NCBI GenBank assembly: GCA_021442155.1
Contig: CM038229.1
Span: 67,414,443-67,478,442, forward strand
Length of the DNA: 64,000 bases
Direction of reading: 5' to 3'
Source: Cymbidium sinense
Taxonomy: Eukaryota > Streptophyta > Magnoliopsida > Asparagales > Orchidaceae
The notes beneath the pieces were generated by a model. That model made no database searches and was not told where the DNA came from. It worked only from the letters and a program-made list of their open reading frames with translations. Positions 12,516-24,045 of the stretch are shown here, piece by piece; positions within the stretch are counted from its first letter, which is position 1; each line of letters begins with the position of its first letter. A program made the translations under genes and the position numbers.

Positions 12516-13045
12516 CACACCCAAAAGAAGGAATCAAAGAAGAAAGAAAAGAAGAAGAAGAAAGAAGAAAAGAAGAATGAAGGAATGAAGCTTGAGGACC
12601 CCCATAACAATGAATTCCTTACTTAATTGTATTTATTTCATTTGTAGTCTAGGTTGTATAAGGGTAGAGCTTGGCTACCCAATTTATTTTTGGGTTTGTG
12701 TGGTAGTGCCCACCCACAACAACCTCTTATTTTTTGTGATTAGCTTTATAAATTGATTGATGATTTGTTTATCTTTTGCATTAAGTGGCATCTTTTTCCT
12801 AGTTTTTTCCTTCCTTTATGTATGGCCTGGATGTGTATTAGGCTCTTAGAGAAAAATAAATTTTTTGCCAAACTTAACAATTCAAAATTAAAAATAAAGA
12901 ACTCATAACCTCATCTAAAGTTTAGGTTTAAAATCAAGATAAAAGAATTAGTAACGCCTTAGCTGGATGAGTATTTCTTTTGAAACATCATGCACAAATG
13001 CATCTTGCTTCACTCTTGATTGGACGGTTTCCACCTTTGCTAGAG
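12516..13045 (+). mobile_element. LTR fragment joined to integrase
   Basis: Begins at the purine tract (12530-12585) and matches LTR B from about 10826 to about 11315, including 'gttgtataagggtagagc' and 'gctggatgagtatttc'. It stops at CTAGAG (13040-13045). That hexamer occurs both in the LTR ('tttgctagagaaac') and in the integrase gene ('cctagagcaaatgg'), so the junction sits in microhomology. It is the left border of the truncated plus-strand element. Confidence 0.65.
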
Positions 13046-13611
13046 AAAATGGCTTTGCATAACCATTCAACAAAACTCTCATCCAGATACTGAAGAAGAC
13101 TCTTGATGATAATAAATGATAATGGAACGAGTAGTTGGTTGAAGCCTTGTGGGCCTACCGCACCACATACCGAACTCCAACTTAGTCTACCCCATTTTCC
13201 TTAGTGTATTGGTCTGAAGCCATTCTACCTTTAGAAGTTCAACTATCATCACTAAGGATAGCATTGGGTAGCAAGATCACTACAAAGCAGAATGCAAAGT
13301 TGCGGTTAGAAGAGCTCGAAGGTTTGGAGGAGAGTCGCCTACGGGAATGCTAGAACCTCAAGTTGTACAAGGCAAAAATGATTCAAGCTCATAATAAGCT
13401 GGTCCACCCTAGGTATTTTTGAGTAGGAGAACTTGTGTTAGTCTTAAGCAGACAAATTTTCGCCTGTCGAAAGATGGAAGGCAAGTTTGAACCCACTTGG
13501 GAAGGCCCCAATGTCATAGAGAACTACCAAAGAAGATCTTATCAGCTTATTGATTGTAAAGGGGAACACCCGATACTTCGAATTATTGGGCTTTATCTAA
13601 AGAAATATTAA
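13046..13611 (+). pseudogene. Integrase C-terminal part, decayed
   Basis: Tail of a Ty3/gypsy integrase, the enzyme that inserts the cDNA into the genome. One frame can be followed to a TAA at 13609-13611. It shows the hallmarks ALWAYRTTYRTPT, PFSLVYWSEAILPLEVQ, an amphipathic KLRLEELEGLEE stretch, LYKAKMIQAHNKLV, and a GKFEPTWEGPNVIENY segment typical of the gypsy C-terminal domain. The core is missing except for the end of its last helix. The codon for the third catalytic acid (Glu in NGLAEA of the copy at 63.5 kb) reads TAA at 13060-13062. At least three later stops fit C-to-T change of CAG or CGA codons. The 5' side is replaced by LTR sequence. Not functional. Confidence 0.85.
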
Positions 13612-13734
13612 CCATGAAATAAATCATGTTTGAAAATAATTATTAATATAAAGAACAAAAATTTGAGTCCATTCATCAAATCTTTTCATCTTTCAAAGTG
13701 TCATTTGCTTATCTTACGAATCCGTCATGACGTG
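13612..13734 (+). other. Start of 3' spacer
   Basis: Short AT-rich stretch after the integrase stop. It contains 'atttgagtccattcatcaaatc' and has no further signal. Confidence 0.4.
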
Positions 13735-13995
13735 TTTATGGTTGGTGTAAGAGTCCCCTAATGGCATCCTATCCCTCTTTCACAGTATAAACACAATCTC
13801 TTGATGTTATTAGAATAGGTGTGAGAGAATCTGAGAGGCATCCTATTTTGATTAGCATAATTAAGTTAGGTGTGAGAGAACCCAAGCGGCTTCTTTTCTT
13901 AGTAGGAATGCTTTTTCCATCCATGGCACCATTTCATCAAAGCCCCTTGCGTGTTTAAGGTAGGTGTAAGAGTCCCCTAGAGGCATCCTATTCTT
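13735..13995 (+). repeat. Four degenerate copies of an element-specific short repeat
   Basis: The word 'taggtgtaagagtccccta(a/g)aggcatcctat' or a close variant recurs near 13742, 13826, 13868 and 13960, separated by T-rich linkers. The inverted counterpart lies in the same place after pol at 41230-41490 and 62620-62850, so it belongs to the element's 3' spacer. Confidence 0.6.
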
Positions 13996-14029
13996 TTTAA
14001 CACATGCACAATAATAAACACAATCTTTT

Positions 14030-15790
14030 ATCTCGAGCTATTTTGATGTGGGAGCAAGCCCCCTGTGACACTCACTCATTAGCTACTCTAGGTCGGGTCT
14101 ACATGCTACCTCGCTAGTATGTCACCCGAGTGGTCATTAATTAGAGGATGTGAGTCCCCGCGCTTTCTTCCTAACTTGATCATTAAAAACCAACAAGCGC
14201 CTTGTTAATATGATAGTCTTCACGCCTCCAAGAGCTACCATGTTGACTTTGTTTAAGAAGATGTGAGTCTCTGCTTTCTTCTTAAACCTGCCATCATGCA
14301 CTAACTAGGTCGAGTATATTTGAGGTTTAGGATAAGTCCCCCAGAGGCTCCTTTCCTCTTAACTACTCTTGAGTTGATATAAGCCCCATAGTGGCATTCA
14401 CTCAATAGTCACCCTAGGTCGGATAGCACCATTCGAGCCAAACACAGACTATCCCAACAATTAGTTCTGCTATTAGAGGATGTGAGTCCCCGAGCTTTCT
14501 TCTTAGGCTGATTGTTGCAAATCGATGGGCACCTTAGGTTGGTTGATGTTCGCTATGCTAACATTGACTAACTTGGTGGATACACCACTCTTGGCAAATA
14601 TGATTCCCCGAGCTTTCTCCTTGAGTTGGATATTGAATACCTATCGGATATATGACTAGCCATGTCATCTTCTTCAGGGTTTTGGATTAAGCCCTTAGCG
14701 GCACCATCCCCTATGGGTACTCTATTTGGATCACATCTTTTATGACCCCATTTAGACACTACCCGGGTTACTTTTGATTGGACAATTCCCCTTTCCTAGT
14801 AGCCTCCCTTGTGATTGGAGAATTTATTCAATGGATGCAGATTATCCCTTAGTTTAGTAAATCTGAGATATGTTTAGGCTGATCTAAGCTCCTTATTAGC
14901 TTGATCCCTCATAAAATAATAGGGTCCATGATAAACAAATTAAAATAAATAAATAAAAATATTTGCTTATGGATTAGGAATTCAAACCCCCAAAGGGCCC
15001 CTTTTCCCAAGCCGACATCCTATCTTAGGGCAGTGTCAACAGAACTCCCTATAGGAATTGTCTGACTACCTGAGTTGAGATAAGTCCCCAGTCAACACTC
15101 ACTCCATAGTCACCCTTAGGTTGTGTTCAATCTATTTTTCCATAAGCAAGTTACCCCGACAGTCATTTCACTTTGAAAGATGTAAGACTATGACGCATTC
15201 TTTATAGCATGATTGTCACAAACCGAAGGGCAGCCTTAGGTTAGGTTCAATTTATTTCCCAAAGCAACTGATCACCCCAGTGGTCTTTTCTAGTGAAAGA
15301 TGTGAGTCTCCGAGCTTTCTTCCCTTGAAATGATCATTGCAAACGGAAAGGCACTCCTTTGGTTAGATAGTTCTCGCATCGGCCGTAAGCTACTCCCTTT
15401 TATTTAGTAAGTCTGAGATAGGTCTAGGCTGATATGAGCTCCTTCTCAGTGTGATCGATTGCAAACTGACATAATCCATCAAAACAAATAAATCTAAAAA
15501 ATGAAATTAATCTTGACTATCTCTGAGCTAATCTAAGTCCCCGTGGATATTATTCGATGACCTAGGTTGGGTTCAATCTATTATCTTGCTAATAGATTAC
15601 CCCAGTAACTGGTCTCTACTTTGGCGGATGCAAGTCTACTACACCTTCTTCCTAGTGTAGTTGCTGCATACTAAAAGGAATTCCTTTGGTTGGCTAGTCC
15701 TACTATGTGTTTAGTAGACTACCCCTTTGGATTGGCAAATCTGAGTTAGTTCTTGCCCTCCATGGCTCCTATTCAGTGTGATTCATCGCA
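14030..15790 (+). repeat. 3' spacer built of degenerate repeat modules
   Basis: Non-coding region between pol and the 3' arrays. Three recurring modules can be read: 'gatgtgagtccccgagctttcttc' (near 14148, 14250, 14480, 14600, 15300, 15620), 'aggttgggttcaatctatt...accccagtggtc' (near 14095, 15115, 15240, 15565), and 'tctgagataggtctaggctgat...gctcc' (near 14865, 15415, 15740). Units are roughly 100-300 bp and strongly diverged. The longest open frame (14568-14759, minus) has no protein-like features. Confidence 0.6.
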
Positions 15791-16440
15791 AACAAACATG
15801 GCTAATCTTAAAATCCAAATCAACAAAATTTGAAACAAATCCAACACTTTTTCCTAGTGGAAATTTCTCCTTAGCGAGACTCAAATCAAATTAAACCTCT
15901 CATTTCCTTGTGGATGACTTGAACCTGCTTCCTGAGTGGAAGGTTCAAACTCTATCCCTTAGTGGATTCCCCCCTCTCTCTTATGTCTTCGACATAAGTA
16001 GAGCTGCATCGCAATAAGCTCTGGATTCTCTCTACACCTTGGGCTAGGGATAGATTATTTTTGTTAGTGCTTGTGATTGTTCAGTGTTGTTGATTATTTC
16101 GATCAATGCCAATACGTGTGGTGTTCCTTGTCAGTCACACCATACCTATTGCCTATTGACCTCATTTTTAGAAAGAGCTCTCAACCCCTCCATCTTAGGT
16201 ATAGGGTTTCTCTTAGGCTTTAAGAGTTCCTTAGTCTTAAGACACATCTAATTATTAGGTGGACACTCAACCTAGTTGTAGAGACTTAGAAGAATTAGCC
16301 ATAGGAATAGGTCATGCCTTAGGGGTGTTAGAAAAATTTGCTTATCCTTATCTTGAACCATTCCTCACCTTCTTTCCTTCAAGTCAAACTCTAAATCAAT
16401 CTTATTTCATTTTCTCCAAACTCAAATCAATGCCACATGA
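15791..16440 (+). other. Spacer segment between repeat modules and tandem array
   Basis: Non-repetitive and conserved between element copies, with words such as 'catgtcttcgacataag', 'gtgttgttgattatttcgatcaat', 'cgtgtggtgttccttgtcagtcacacc' and 'tgacctcatttttagaa'. The inverted counterparts are at 28500-28900, 39130-39500 and 60290-60680. It starts TGTTG-like in places, so the true 5' end of the LTR could lie here, but no purine tract is seen upstream to confirm it. Confidence 0.4.
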
Positions 16441-16511
16441 TTGAAATCCATTTTTGAAATCCATGATTGAAATCCACGATTGAAATCTGTGATTGAAACC
16501 CATGAATGAAA
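16441..16511 (+). repeat. Minisatellite, about 17 bp unit
   Basis: Four to five copies of 'tgattgaaatccatga' with small changes. Its counterpart on the other strand is at 28373-28425, 38990-39045 and 60150-60205, always directly beside the larger array. Confidence 0.7.
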
Positions 16512-16559
16512 TTCCTAAGTCCAAATCTTTCTTAAGTCCTTAATTTCTCTCTTAAGGAC

Positions 16560-17640
16560 TTAGCCAAAATCATGATCTAAACCAATTCAAACTCAAGATA
16601 TTTTCCCATAATTCATTTATATTCTCATTTATATTCACATATATAAATGAAATATAAATACAAATCAATCAAATCAAATCCAAAAATTAAATTTCAAATT
16701 TAAAATCCTTCTTAAGTCATTAATTTCCCTTAAAGGACTTAGCCTAAATCATGATCAAATCAATTTAAATTCAAGGATTTTCTCATAACTCATTTATATT
16801 CTCAGTTGTATTCACATATATAAATGAAATATAAATATAAATCAATCAAACCAAATCAAAAAATGAAATTCCAAATTCAAAATCCTCCTTAAGTTCTTAA
16901 TTTTCTTCTTAAGTACTTAGCCTAAATCATGATTAAATCAATTCAAATTCATGGAATTTTCTCATAACCCATTTATATTCTCATTTATATTCACTTATAT
17001 AAATGAAATATAAATTCAAATCAATAAAATCTAATTCCAAAATTCAAACTCCAAACTCCAAAATTTTCCTAAGTCCTTTAAATTCCCTCTTAAAAGGCTT
17101 AGCTTAGATCATGATAAAATAATTTCAAATCCTTGAAATTTTCTGATGAATTATTTATATTCTCTTATATATACACATATATAAATGAAATATAAATTCA
17201 AACAATCAAAACCAATTCCAAAAATCAAACTCAAATCCACTCAAAATCCAACCTAAGCTTTTCAAGCCAAAATCTTGAACTTACCCAAATCAACTTCAAA
17301 TCAAACCAAACCCTTGATTTTTTTCATGATTCAATCAACCCTATAATCATGAAACCAAATATAAATACAAACTTCAATCACTAAATCAAAACCATTTCCA
17401 AAAATCAAACCCAAATCTACTCAAAATCCAACCTAAGCCTTTTAAGTCAAAATATTAAACTTAGCCAAATCAACTTCAAATCAAGCCAAACTCTTGATTT
17501 TCCTTCATGATTCAATCAACCCTACAATCATTAACCCATATATAAATATAAACTTCAATCCACGAAATCAAAATCAATTGAAAATCAAAGCCAAAATCCA
17601 TTCATATTCTTCCTTTGAATATGAAATTATCAAATGAATC
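16560..17640 (+). repeat. Tandem array, about 178 bp unit
   Basis: At least four units marked by 'atatataaatgaaatataaa' near 16640, 16820, 17000 and 17180, each with 'cttaagtccttaattt...cttaag' and 'aatcatgatcaaat' sub-words. Two more degenerate units follow (near 17350 and 17540). It belongs to the retrotransposon, since the same array precedes the LTR in all four element copies that retain it. Confidence 0.75.
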
Positions 17641-17744
17641 AAAACTCATTTGACTTCAAACCACATACAAATGGATTTATATTTCAATCATAAGTCCATA
17701 TACAAGTTTTAATCAAACTCAATCAAGCTTTGACCAAGCCATTT

Positions 17745-18640
17745 GACCCATTTAGGCTCACTTGACCCAAAGTTACCTAAAGTGCCCTTATGTGCCAAAT
17801 TCTAATCCTAACTAAATTGGATTGAATCAAACTCACCTATGCCTCTCATTATGATCAACAATCATCATGGGATGGTTAATCAATCAAATTTGGTCAAACT
17901 AAGTCAAACCCAATGGTTGACCAAGTCAACACATAGCCAAAATGAAATGTCACATATCCAAAATCCACCACAGGACAATTTGATTGAAACCAATGATCCA
18001 AGTTCATTCATGAACTATGTTTGAACTTGACCAAGTCAATATTTGAGCCTAACTAGCCCAATTGGCCACTTGACCCAAGTTGACCTAAGTTGACCTAAAA
18101 AGTCAAAATGTGTCAAAATTTGATCTAAGCCAAATTGATTGAAACTAATGGGTGAAGTTCATTCCAAATCACTTGTTGAACTTAACCAAAGCCTCAATTG
18201 GCCAACTAAACCTAACCTAGCCCAATTGACCTTGAACCCAACTTGACCTAAAGGGGTCATGTTGAGCCAAATTAAACTTAACCAAAATTGATTGGAAATA
18301 AAGATATCAATCCACTTCACTAACCAAACCTAAACCTACCCATGACCTAGCTCAAATAGGTCAAATGGGCCAATAGGTCAACTTGACCCATTTGACCTAA
18401 ATGATGTCATATGAGCCAAACTTAAAACTAAATCAAATTGAATCAAACCAAAGCACTAAAATATTTGAAATGGTGGAAATGAACTTGACTGTGCAGCTTG
18501 TCCCAATTTGACCAATTGATCAAATTGACCCAAGTTGACCTATTTTGACCTAAATGGGTCAACATAAGCCAAACCATAATAAATGAACTCCAAATCCAAT
18601 GAAACTTGGCCAAACTTATTTTCTCCACATACCCAACATA
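17745..18640 (+). promoter_or_regulatory. TTGACC/GGTCAA array in LTR C
   Basis: Longest plus-strand version. It carries runs such as 'cttgacccaagttgacctaagttgacc' with adjacent cores about 11-13 bp apart, close to one helical turn. Confidence 0.5.
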
Positions 18641-19004
18641 TTCAAATTCAAAAATTAGCAAAATGAGCATTCTACCCCTAGGCTAATTCATGGGCAATTT
18701 GGTCAAGCCTTTTTCATATCAACTTGATACCTTCCTAATAAGTCAAGTGAACCCTATGGCGGGTGATGCACCCAACCCAATGGGTTTGGGTCAGCCCAAA
18801 TGGTCCCAAGGCCAAAACTGACCTCCTAGGTCAAATTGGCCAATTTGAAAACCTCCCTCCACTTGATTTGAAGCACATGGGAGGTTACCAATCCACTCAT
18901 AAGCTCAAATCGACCATGTGCCAACTTGAACAGAAACAACCTTTTCCATATGATCAATTGGATCAAAATGGCACTCATAGCTTCGACCGTCCGATTTCCA
19001 AAGT

Positions 19005-19021
19005 GGGAGATATACTCCCCC
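19005..19021 (+). promoter_or_regulatory. LTR GC dyad, copy C
   Basis: GGGAG-ATATA-CTCCC. The outermost left G is lost compared with copy B; the centre is identical. Confidence 0.45.
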
Positions 19022-19352
19022 TAATTCCATTTGAAATCAACACTCTCATTGTCGATTGAGTGCTAGAGAGTGTAAGGAGCCATCAGAGAGCATTCTTAAG
19101 CTTCCTAAGAGGAATTTGAATCTTGCATTTCTCGATTTTCTTTCATAAAAAATAGGGGAGCTCCTCTCATTTCCTAACATCTTCCATACTCATTCATAAT
19201 TACCTTTGCACACTCCCTTAGCGACCAAGAAGTCGAGTGGTCCACAAGTTCCCAAAGCAAAGAGGAGTTGAATTGGATCAAAGCCGCAAAGAAGAGGAGG
19301 AGAGCTTGGTACATAGAGAGACTCAACCCCAAGGCTTGAAACTTTTAACAGG

Positions 19353-19375
19353 GCTTCATCTCCACTAGATGAAGC
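19353..19375 (+). promoter_or_regulatory. LTR stem-loop, copy C (compensatory change)
   Basis: GCTTCATCT, loop CCACT, AGATGAAGC. Both arms differ from copy A at the same pair (G-C to A-T), leaving nine perfect pairs. Confidence 0.5.
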
Positions 19376-22300
19376 TACCTCATCGAACTCGAGCTCTAGT
19401 GATCACCTCTGATGAGGTATGGAATTTTCCAACCATTGAACTTTGAGGTGTTGGTCCTTTATGAAAGAAAGTGTCATGGAAAGAGAATTCCACCGTTGGA
19501 TTGGCTTGCCATTAGTATAAGATGGTGTGGGTAAAATCTTACCCTAATTCGAGCTCGGATCTTTCCTTAAATCATGGACGGTCTCCATTGATCCTTAGGG
19601 AAGAGCAGGGGTAATCCCGGCCATCCATCCATGAATTTTGGTTGGACAGTCGAGATTAAGTGCACGTTTATAAATCAATTTTATCCCCTTTAAAACCACG
19701 GGGTGATCCCGATCTTGATCAAATGATTATCAAACTTCATCTTGCCATGCCACATCATGTGATGTTTAAGTAACTTCTCCCTCGCGACATGTGCGGCGCA
19801 TCGCGCGCATGTCGAGTTGTGGGGCTAGGGGGATTAATTTGGTTTTAATTAATTCTGATTAATCCTCTAAGCTTTAAAAATTCATATCTCCCTAAATAAA
19901 CATAAAAAAAATATTTGGTAAATGAAAAGATAATTCAATCTAGAATATTCTAAAATGTTTTTTTAATTACTTAATTATATTTTTCTATGATATTAGGTTT
20001 TAATGAAAATCTTATTTTGTTAATTACCCCTTTATTAATCCTCTGATTAATCCCAAACTTCTTGGGTAAGTTTTGGGGGATGACTTCTGCCTCCCCTAAG
20101 TTTCTCAAGATTTATTGAAGGCATAATTGGGGGAATTGCAAATGCATTTCCTAATTACTCCCTTAATGTAATTAAGGATGATTAAGGGTTTAATTAGTGT
20201 TTTGATCGCTTATTGAGGTTGATTAAGGTTTGATCAAGTGAGTAGGAGGCTTAGGGAATAATTTTTGGGTATCTCCCCTAAGCTATTCCCTAAACCCCCT
20301 TTTCTTTCCTTAATCCTCTCTTAATTAAGGATTAATTCATTAATTACTCTCTTTATTAATTTCTAAAAATTCTAAAAGCTTCCAGAACTTAATTAATCTA
20401 CTTTGGATATATGCTTAGGTATTCAAGAGCCTAAGTTCAATTAAGGAAATCAATACCCAACTCATATGTGTGAGGAGTGTTTTGAAATTACTTAAGTTAA
20501 ATCCCTTAGCTTAATTAACCATTAATCATGAGCCAAATTGCATTAGGCCCTTTTCTTCCTAGGAGCATTGCAAATTTAAATTCCTTGTGAGGTTTTATGT
20601 CATTTCATTGGCTCATAATTGCTTGGTTAACTATGCTAAGGTGATGTAGGTAAGGGTTAATTAACTTGCTTAATTCATACCTTAACCTAATAAAAATCTA
20701 AAATGAATCTAATCATCTAAAAATTAAACAAAAATATCAAACACATATGGGAATGGGATAGGAATAGAAAACTCAACTCATATTTTCAAAATTAAATCAA
20801 TCTCAAGATCAAACAAAAATCATACTAAATAAACTTTGATTTATTTTAAACTTTCTTATTTCATAAGATTATCTTTAGGATTTAATTAAAGTGAATGTGT
20901 TAACAAGCTTTCATTGCTTTAGTTCTTTCTCCGACATGTTAAATATGTATTTCATGTGGCTTCATGCATCCATACTTTTCAAAAATTCAAATTTAAAAAG
21001 AAAATGTTTACTTTATATTAAATTTGCATGTGTTGGCTAAAGTAGAAATATGAGTGGCTATTATCACTATTAAGTTCAAATTATTTTCAAAATATATAAA
21101 TCAATTACCAAAACTGAAAGTGTACTACTTATATTTTAATTATAAGCTTGTATATGAGAGAATATAAGGATGTGCTTAGTATAAGTTTTCCTTACCTTTT
21201 ATTTTAGTATAGTTTTGAATAGGATTTGGTAAGATGTATGGTTCATTTGAAAAGAACCTAACACTTGCCTAATTTTGTATCCTATTCATTCCTATACTAT
21301 CATTTAAGAAGGGTGCCTATGCTTGCACATATAAATTGCATAAACAAATTGAATCAACTAATACAAATTTTTGCTTTCTTTCTTTCCCATTCATTTCTTT
21401 TGTACACATGTTTGTATTTAAGGAAAGTGGAGTATTAGTCTGAACAATCCCAAGGTTACGAGGCTTTAAGTAGCCCTAAGTAGGTCTTGTACCTTACACC
21501 TCAGTTAACAATGGCCTTGTACTCACTTATGCCTTTCTTACTTTCAAGTGTGCATGTAAAAATTGGATAAGAAATCCCTTTTCTACTTAATGAAGATCAT
21601 GCATCATAAACTTCCAAATTTCCTTAAATGAATTACTTAGCATGCATCATAAAGTGTGTTAAACATTCTCATTTGTATGTATAGATATGTTTAGGACTCA
21701 TGCATATGCATGTTATACATGTTGGGAAAGAAATGAAATGATATATGTTTTGTGAATTTGGTTCATTTTATTTAATCTTAGAATTCCTTTCTTTTTGAAT
21801 GGGTTTGTTTTGAGTTAATGTAAACTTAGGATTAATTAAAAGACTTAATCAAAATATTCACTAAATAAAACTAAAATGTGAATCTACTCTAGAAATTACT
21901 TAGGTTAAGGAAGAGAAGTTCTCTTCTCTTTCCCTCTCTTATAACTTAGTAATTAATTGTAGGATTCATTTGAACCTAATCAAAACATGAAATAAAAATA
22001 AATCCAAGTCAACTAAATCACTTAAATGAAACCCTCCTCTAAGTTAAACATGATACACACTTAAAAAATTCTAACTTAAAGCCATAGGTAAGCATACCAC
22101 ACAAACCTCCAAAGCACAGACATTAGGCTAAGTCACCACTTCTAGCTTTAGGTTAGGGCAGTGTATGGTTTGATGCTTGCTTTTGTTTTGTGAGATATAT
22201 TTTAGACTGGATGTTAAGATGTATGCTCTAGAATGAATGGTAGGACAAACTTAGTCTAACTATTATTCTCTGCAAGGGATTGTGCTTAAGGGGCTCTGTA

Positions 22301-24015
22301 ATAAATAAAAATAAAAATACATTTGCTGTGCAGGTGCTTATAGCCCTAAGCTTAATCCAAAAGGCCAGGTGGACTTAGTCACCCATATGTGGGGTGATAA
22401 GTCCAATATACATTCTTGGTATTTGGTGGTTTGTTTAGATGACCTTTATTTTATAGGTGTTAGCTAGATTTACTTATCCTTTTCATGTAAATTCTTATAA
22501 TTAGGATTTTGAAATGATTGTTATGGGGATTAGGATGAGCATTGGTCATAAGATCCTATTTTATGTACCATGTGAAGCCTTTGGAGCATCCACCTTCCAA
22601 CCATCCAAAACAAGGAACCAAAGAAGAAAGAAAAGAAGAAAAAGAAAGAAGAAAAAAGAAGAAGGAATTAAGCTTAAGACCCCATAATAATGAATTCCTT
22701 ACTTAATTATATTTAGTTTATTTTTAATCCGGGTTGTATAAGGGTAGAGCTCGGCTACCCAATTTATTTTCAGGTTTGTGCGGTGGTGCATGCCACAACG
22801 ACTTCTTATTCTTTTTGCGATTAACTTTATAAATTGATTGATGATTTATTTAGCTTTTGCATTAAGTGGAAACTTTTTCCTAATTTCTTCCTTACTTTAT
22901 GTATGGCCTGGATGTGGATTAGGCTCTTAGGGAAAAATAAATCTTTTACCAAACTTAACCATTCAAAATTACAAATAAAGAACTCATAACCTCACCTAAA
23001 GCTTAAGTTTTAAATCAAGATAAAATAATTAGCAACTCCTTAGCTGGATGAGTATTTCTTTTGTAACATCAAGCACAAATGCATCTTGCTTCACCCTTGA
23101 TTAGAGAGCTTCCACCTTTGCTAGAGAAACTTGGCTTGACCTATGAGAACCATGGTGGAAACGCACCTCCTCCCTTCTCGTTGATTTTGGCTAATAACTT
23201 TACTTCTCATGCATTAAGCATATGAATCCTATTAGCCTGAGTCAAAATATTTATCAAAAAATGAAAATAAAATGAAATTTGAATTGCATCAGATTTATGT
23301 CATTTGAAGCATGTCCTTACATGATCTAGTCTCTTTAGGGAGTGAGTTTAAGGACTAAGTCTCTTTCTAAATAAATAACAACCTAGCTATCTTACATAAG
23401 CACATGACTTGCCTACATGAATTTAAAATTGTAGGAGGTGTTAGTTGGTGACCACCCCCAGGCGACTGTAAGTCCAAATAGTCGGGTGGTTTGTTCTCTC
23501 TTGTGGAGGCAAACCAAATACCCATTTTCACTTTAGATTTATGTTGTTCTTTCAGCCCTCACCAAAGCTCCCTAAATTTAGGTTCTGAGGTTGCTCCTCC
23601 CTTTCATTGTCTATAAGCATAAATTCTCACCTCTTAGGCATTTCCATAATCTTGTGTTATGGTATCATAAGTCCTAAATTTCTAATAAAAATGCAATTCA
23701 ATAAATAAAATAAATTTCAAAAATGTAAAGCCCAACCATAGGATAGTCTAAGATGCTCGCTAGGTTTCCTAGCATCGTGGGCATGCCCTACTTATCTTTC
23801 TTTTGACTTCGATAATAACTCCCTCTCTTTGATCAGTCCCATTTGATCTTCAAAAATGAACTAATTGATTGATAGTGCTTTCCTATTGAGATCTTTTAAT
23901 ACAATGATCATTTTCCTTAATCAAGAGTATTCCTAAGGGATCCCATCCCTTAGGATGAAATTGACAATGGGGGCTTGCCCCTGTAGAGAATTTAACGAAC
24001 CCGATTTAAAAGAAA

Positions 24016-24045
24016 CCCTACTTTACTTTTCCATGTAAAGTAGGG
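24016..24045 (+). promoter_or_regulatory. Stem-loop near LTR 3' end, copy C
   Basis: CCCTACTTTAC, loop TTTTCCAT, GTAAAGTAGGG: 11 pairs. The counterpart at 12226-12251 has nine pairs. In the minus copies near 31510 and 52636 the second arm has decayed. It could be a transcript 3'-end or U5 structure; unproven. Confidence 0.4.
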
